A stretch of 10,624 nucleotides of DNA from Gemmatimonadales bacterium UBA7835 (lineage in GTDB: Bacteria > Gemmatimonadota > Gemmatimonadetes > Longimicrobiales > Gaopeijiaceae): assembly GCA_002500925.1 (NCBI GenBank), contig DLTN01000034.1, positions 14,528 through 25,151 of the forward strand, written 5' to 3'. This document shows, in pieces, positions 8,309-10,624 of the stretch. Positions within the stretch are counted from its first letter, which is position 1, and each line of letters begins with the position of its first letter. The notes under the pieces are model-generated. The model made no database searches. It had not been told where the DNA came from and saw only the letters and a list, made by a program, of their open reading frames with translations. A program made the position numbers and the translations under genes.

Positions 8309-10624
8309 TCAGGCGCCGGGAGCGTCGAACTGCACCTCACGCAGCTCGGCAACCAAATCGCCTTCCTCAGTCGCGATAATGAAATCGAAGAGGGTTCCCC
8401 TTTCCGTTTTCCGTGCACGGAAGGCCGAGCGCATTCGCTCCGGGATCGTTTCTAGGCTGTGGACAACCATCTGACCCATACCTGCAAGCCGCTGCATAGC
8501 CCCCGCCTTCTGATGCGTCCACAACTCAGCGAGCTGCAAAAGGCCCTCGAACGCTGCAGGGTCGAATCCCTTCACAAAGTCCTTCATCGGCCATCCTAGG
8601 CTTGCCGCACTCCGTAGCAAAGCCATCCCACCTTCCTCTGAGAGACCCTCCAGGTTCAAGATCGCGCGTCGGTCGGTCGCGGTTCCGAGCACAGTGTCGT
8701 AGGCCGTCCCTACCTCGAGAGGCCACGGCTCAAGTCCGCCTGATGGTACTTGAGGCGGAGAGCCTGCACCGTTCTCAGAGTAGCGGACAATGGTTTCGTG
8801 GTGCACGGCCCCATCATTATCACGGAACACGAGTCGGTAGCTCGGAATCGCAGCTACGATCGGCTCCACATCTACCGAATGTGCTCCAGCCGCCATCTCT
8901 TGCCCGGGCAGAGTTATAACAAAGTCTTCCAGGTATGCCCGCATTGTTCCGACAGGCCTGAGCGCTTCACCGAGCCGCAGTGCTAAGCCGGCAACATCCG
9001 AAGACCCGATCTCTTTCTTATCACCCTCACCGCCACCTACAGTGAAGCTCTGAGTGGTAGCTGGAAATGAGGGAGCGGCAAGCACCACCCTCTCTACACC
9101 CACGCCTGTCAATCCTAGCTCGTCAACAAAGAATTGCGCCCCAGCATCTACGCCGAGTAGCGCTATCCCCTGTCTTTCGAAGTGCGCTGCCAACGCTTCA
9201 TCTACCATCCCACCAGCCCAAGGGCCCCAATTGTACGAGCGAACCCGACACCGGTCTCCGCGTCGGGCCGCTTCACTGGCTGCAACCTTGTTGAGGACCT
9301 CGTTTGCGGCGGCGTACGCGACTTGGCCCGCATTACCCGCACGAGCTGCTATCGAAGAAAAGAGCGCGATCAGCTGAATCGCGTCGTCCTGTGTCGCTTC
9401 GAGAAGGACGCCGAGCCCTCCTACCTTCGGACCAAAAACCTCAGCCACACGATCCGGCGTCATATCTGCTATCGACTTATCTCTCAGCACTCCAGCCCCA
9501 TGTACGATGCCGTCTATAGAGCCCCAAGTCTCACGGATCTGATCAAGAGCAGCCTCCACTTGTTCGAGGCTGGTTACATCTGCAGTCAGGTATATCGCCT
9601 CTATACCTCTAGCATCAAGCTCGGCGAGAGACATCCGAACTTCAGCGCTGCCCGCAAGCGACTGAGCTTGTTTCTGGATAGCAGAGAAGTCGACCCGCTC
9701 TCCAAGTGCCTTCGCCGAAGAAGCGAGGGCACCTGTGATCTGAACTGGGTCAGTGGTTAGCGGCACGCCTTCCGGCCACTCAGCTAGTTTCGAACGCCCC
9801 AGAAGAGCCAGCTTCACCTTCCACTTCTCGGCTAACTTGGCCACGGAGCTCGCAGTTACACCTCGGGCGCCGCCCGAGACAACGACAACCGAGCCGGGTT
9901 CAAGAGCCGGGCCTCTTGAGTCGTCGGTCGCCAACGTCTCAACCTGGACCACAGAACGCGTTCCATCAGTAGCATATGCGACTTCAAGTGCCGGACCACC
10001 AAAGAACAATTCATCAAGGATCGCGTCTGCTGACCTCTCGGGATCCGCAACGTCGATTGCCTTGAGTGAGGCACCAGGCCACTCGCGCGCCGCCGTCTTT
10101 ACTACTCCGGCAAGCCCCCCTCGCCAAGCATGATCTCCAGGACTGCCATCAAGCCCGAAGCAACCACCTGTGGACTGCACTGTGACGAACAGGCGTTCCT
10201 CAGCCTTGGGATGCTGAGCTACAACCTTGGCCACCGCAATCGCGGACTGATGGACGTGCAGTGCCCCAACGGGTCCTGCCGGCATATCTGAGAGCCCCGC
10301 GAGGCATATCACAGCACACGCAGACTCTGATGGACGCTCTACTACCGTGGCGGAGACGCCGCGAGCACTCAGACCAGCTGACAGTGCCTCTGCCAAGGAA
10401 GGATTCTCATCGGTGATTTCAACACCTCGATCTCCGGCTAGTGCAAACAGCCCAAAACCAGGACGCTGGTCCTTCACCAGCCTAGGCACAAAAGCCGTAA
10501 TCTCCGTTGGATCGATAACCATGTTAGGAACAACCAGAGCAGTTCGCTCTTGAGTCACTTCCGGCACCGGTGTAGAGGTAGTAGGGGTCGAGTTGCTACT
10601 CGGTACCCCCGGCGCACCTACAGC
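8309..10624 (-). CDS. pfaA: PfaA/Pfa2-like PUFA synthase subunit, C-terminal part (linker - KR - DH-like), 5' partial
   Basis: The frame stays open to the right edge, so the first 19 codons (10568-10624) plus the 752 residues read from the GTG at 10567 are the C-terminus of a larger protein; that GTG is probably internal. Numbering from it, the preceding stretch is Ala/Pro/Ser/Thr-rich, like linkers after PKS acyl carrier domains. Residues ~35-215 look like the structural (pseudo-Rossmann) half of a ketoreductase and ~222-500 the catalytic half. Visible are the NADPH loop GGARGVT (232-238), HGAGVLRDKS with Lys364, FSSIAARAGNAGQVAYAAAN with Ser405 and Tyr418, and Asn422, so the KR looks intact. 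Residues ~530-752 resemble the dehydratase-like tail of PfaA, including GLLQLAELW (675-683), but no HxxxGxxxxP catalytic motif is seen. In the family this subunit reduces beta-ketoacyl-ACP in the cytosol. The stop is 12 bp before the PfaC-like gene. KR assignment is very secure; PfaA identity rests on the neighbour and the KR plus DH-like order. Confidence 0.88.
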   Translation of the reverse strand, partial: AVGAPGVPSSNSTPTTSTPVPEVTQERTALVVPNMVIDPTEITAFVPRLVKDQRPGFGLFALAGDRGVEITDENPSLAEALSAGLSARGVSATVVERPSESACAVICLAGLSDMPAGPVGALHVHQSAIAVAKVVAQHPKAEERLFVTVQSTGGCFGLDGSPGDHAWRGGLAGVVKTAAREWPGASLKAIDVADPERSADAILDELFFGGPALEVAYATDGTRSVVQVETLATDDSRGPALEPGSVVVVSGGARGVTASSVAKLAEKWKVKLALLGRSKLAEWPEGVPLTTDPVQITGALASSAKALGERVDFSAIQKQAQSLAGSAEVRMSLAELDARGIEAIYLTADVTSLEQVEAALDQIRETWGSIDGIVHGAGVLRDKSIADMTPDRVAEVFGPKVGGLGVLLEATQDDAIQLIALFSSIAARAGNAGQVAYAAANEVLNKVAASEAARRGDRCRVRSYNWGPWAGGMVDEALAAHFERQGIALLGVDAGAQFFVDELGLTGVGVERVVLAAPSFPATTQSFTVGGGEGDKKEIGSSDVAGLALRLGEALRPVGTMRAYLEDFVITLPGQEMAAGAHSVDVEPIVAAIPSYRLVFRDNDGAVHHETIVRYSENGAGSPPQVPSGGLEPWPLEVGTAYDTVLGTATDRRAILNLEGLSEEGGMALLRSAASLGWPMKDFVKGFDPAAFEGLLQLAELWTHQKAGAMQRLAGMGQMVVHSLETIPERMRSAFRARKTERGTLFDFIIATEEGDLVAELREVQFDAPGA

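Noticed and set aside
9182..9760. 192-codon plus-strand open frame opposite the ketoreductase
   Set aside because: The minus-strand frame carries the complete KR motif set; the plus-strand product has no motif or plausible start signal.

Overview
The window is a tightly packed minus-strand operon that encodes part of an iterative type I polyunsaturated fatty acid (PUFA, Pfa-type) synthase. Almost every base is coding. Read in transcription order, right to left, it holds: (1) the C-terminal 771 residues of a PfaA/Pfa2-like subunit (8309-10624, 5' end cut by the window edge), with a Pro/Ser/Thr-rich linker, a ketoreductase and a dehydratase-like tail; (2) a complete 2219-residue PfaC/Pfa3-like megasynthase (1637-8296) with the order KS - chain-length-factor KS - acyltransferase - FabA-like DH - FabA-like DH; (3) an Sfp-type 4'-phosphopantetheinyl transferase (873-1625); (4) a small two-module VOC (glyoxalase-like) protein (271-885); and (5) the first 78 codons of an unrecognised gene (1-236) that leaves the left edge. 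Gaps are 12, 11, -13 and 34 bp, with no terminator-like structure between genes, so one transcript is likely.

How the parts fit: by analogy with characterised Pfa systems, the PfaA-like subunit would carry the elongating chain on tandem ACPs (outside the window, to the right) and reduce beta-keto groups with its KR. The PfaC-like subunit would condense units (KS/CLF), load or transfer acyl groups (AT), and dehydrate or isomerise to leave the cis double bonds (two DH didomains). The PPTase would convert the apo-ACPs to holo-ACPs. The enoyl reductase (PfaD/Pfa1) that such systems need is not in the window. The AT sits inside the KS-CLF protein, as in the Pfa3 proteins of some terrestrial myxobacteria, and not in a separate PfaB as in marine gammaproteobacteria. 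No glycerol-phosphate acyltransferase domain follows the DH domains.

Organism: moderate GC (judged by eye, mid-50s percent), GTG starts and short gaps indicate a bacterium. The layout resembles Pfa or 'secondary lipid' synthase loci outside the Gammaproteobacteria. The phylum cannot be fixed from this sequence. The product (EPA, DHA, arachidonate or another polyene lipid) cannot be read from it either. This belongs to a known enzyme class; the less ordinary points are the AT placement, the altered active-site residues in the CLF and AT, the Asp/Glu split between the two DH domains, and the two accessory genes at the operon's end.
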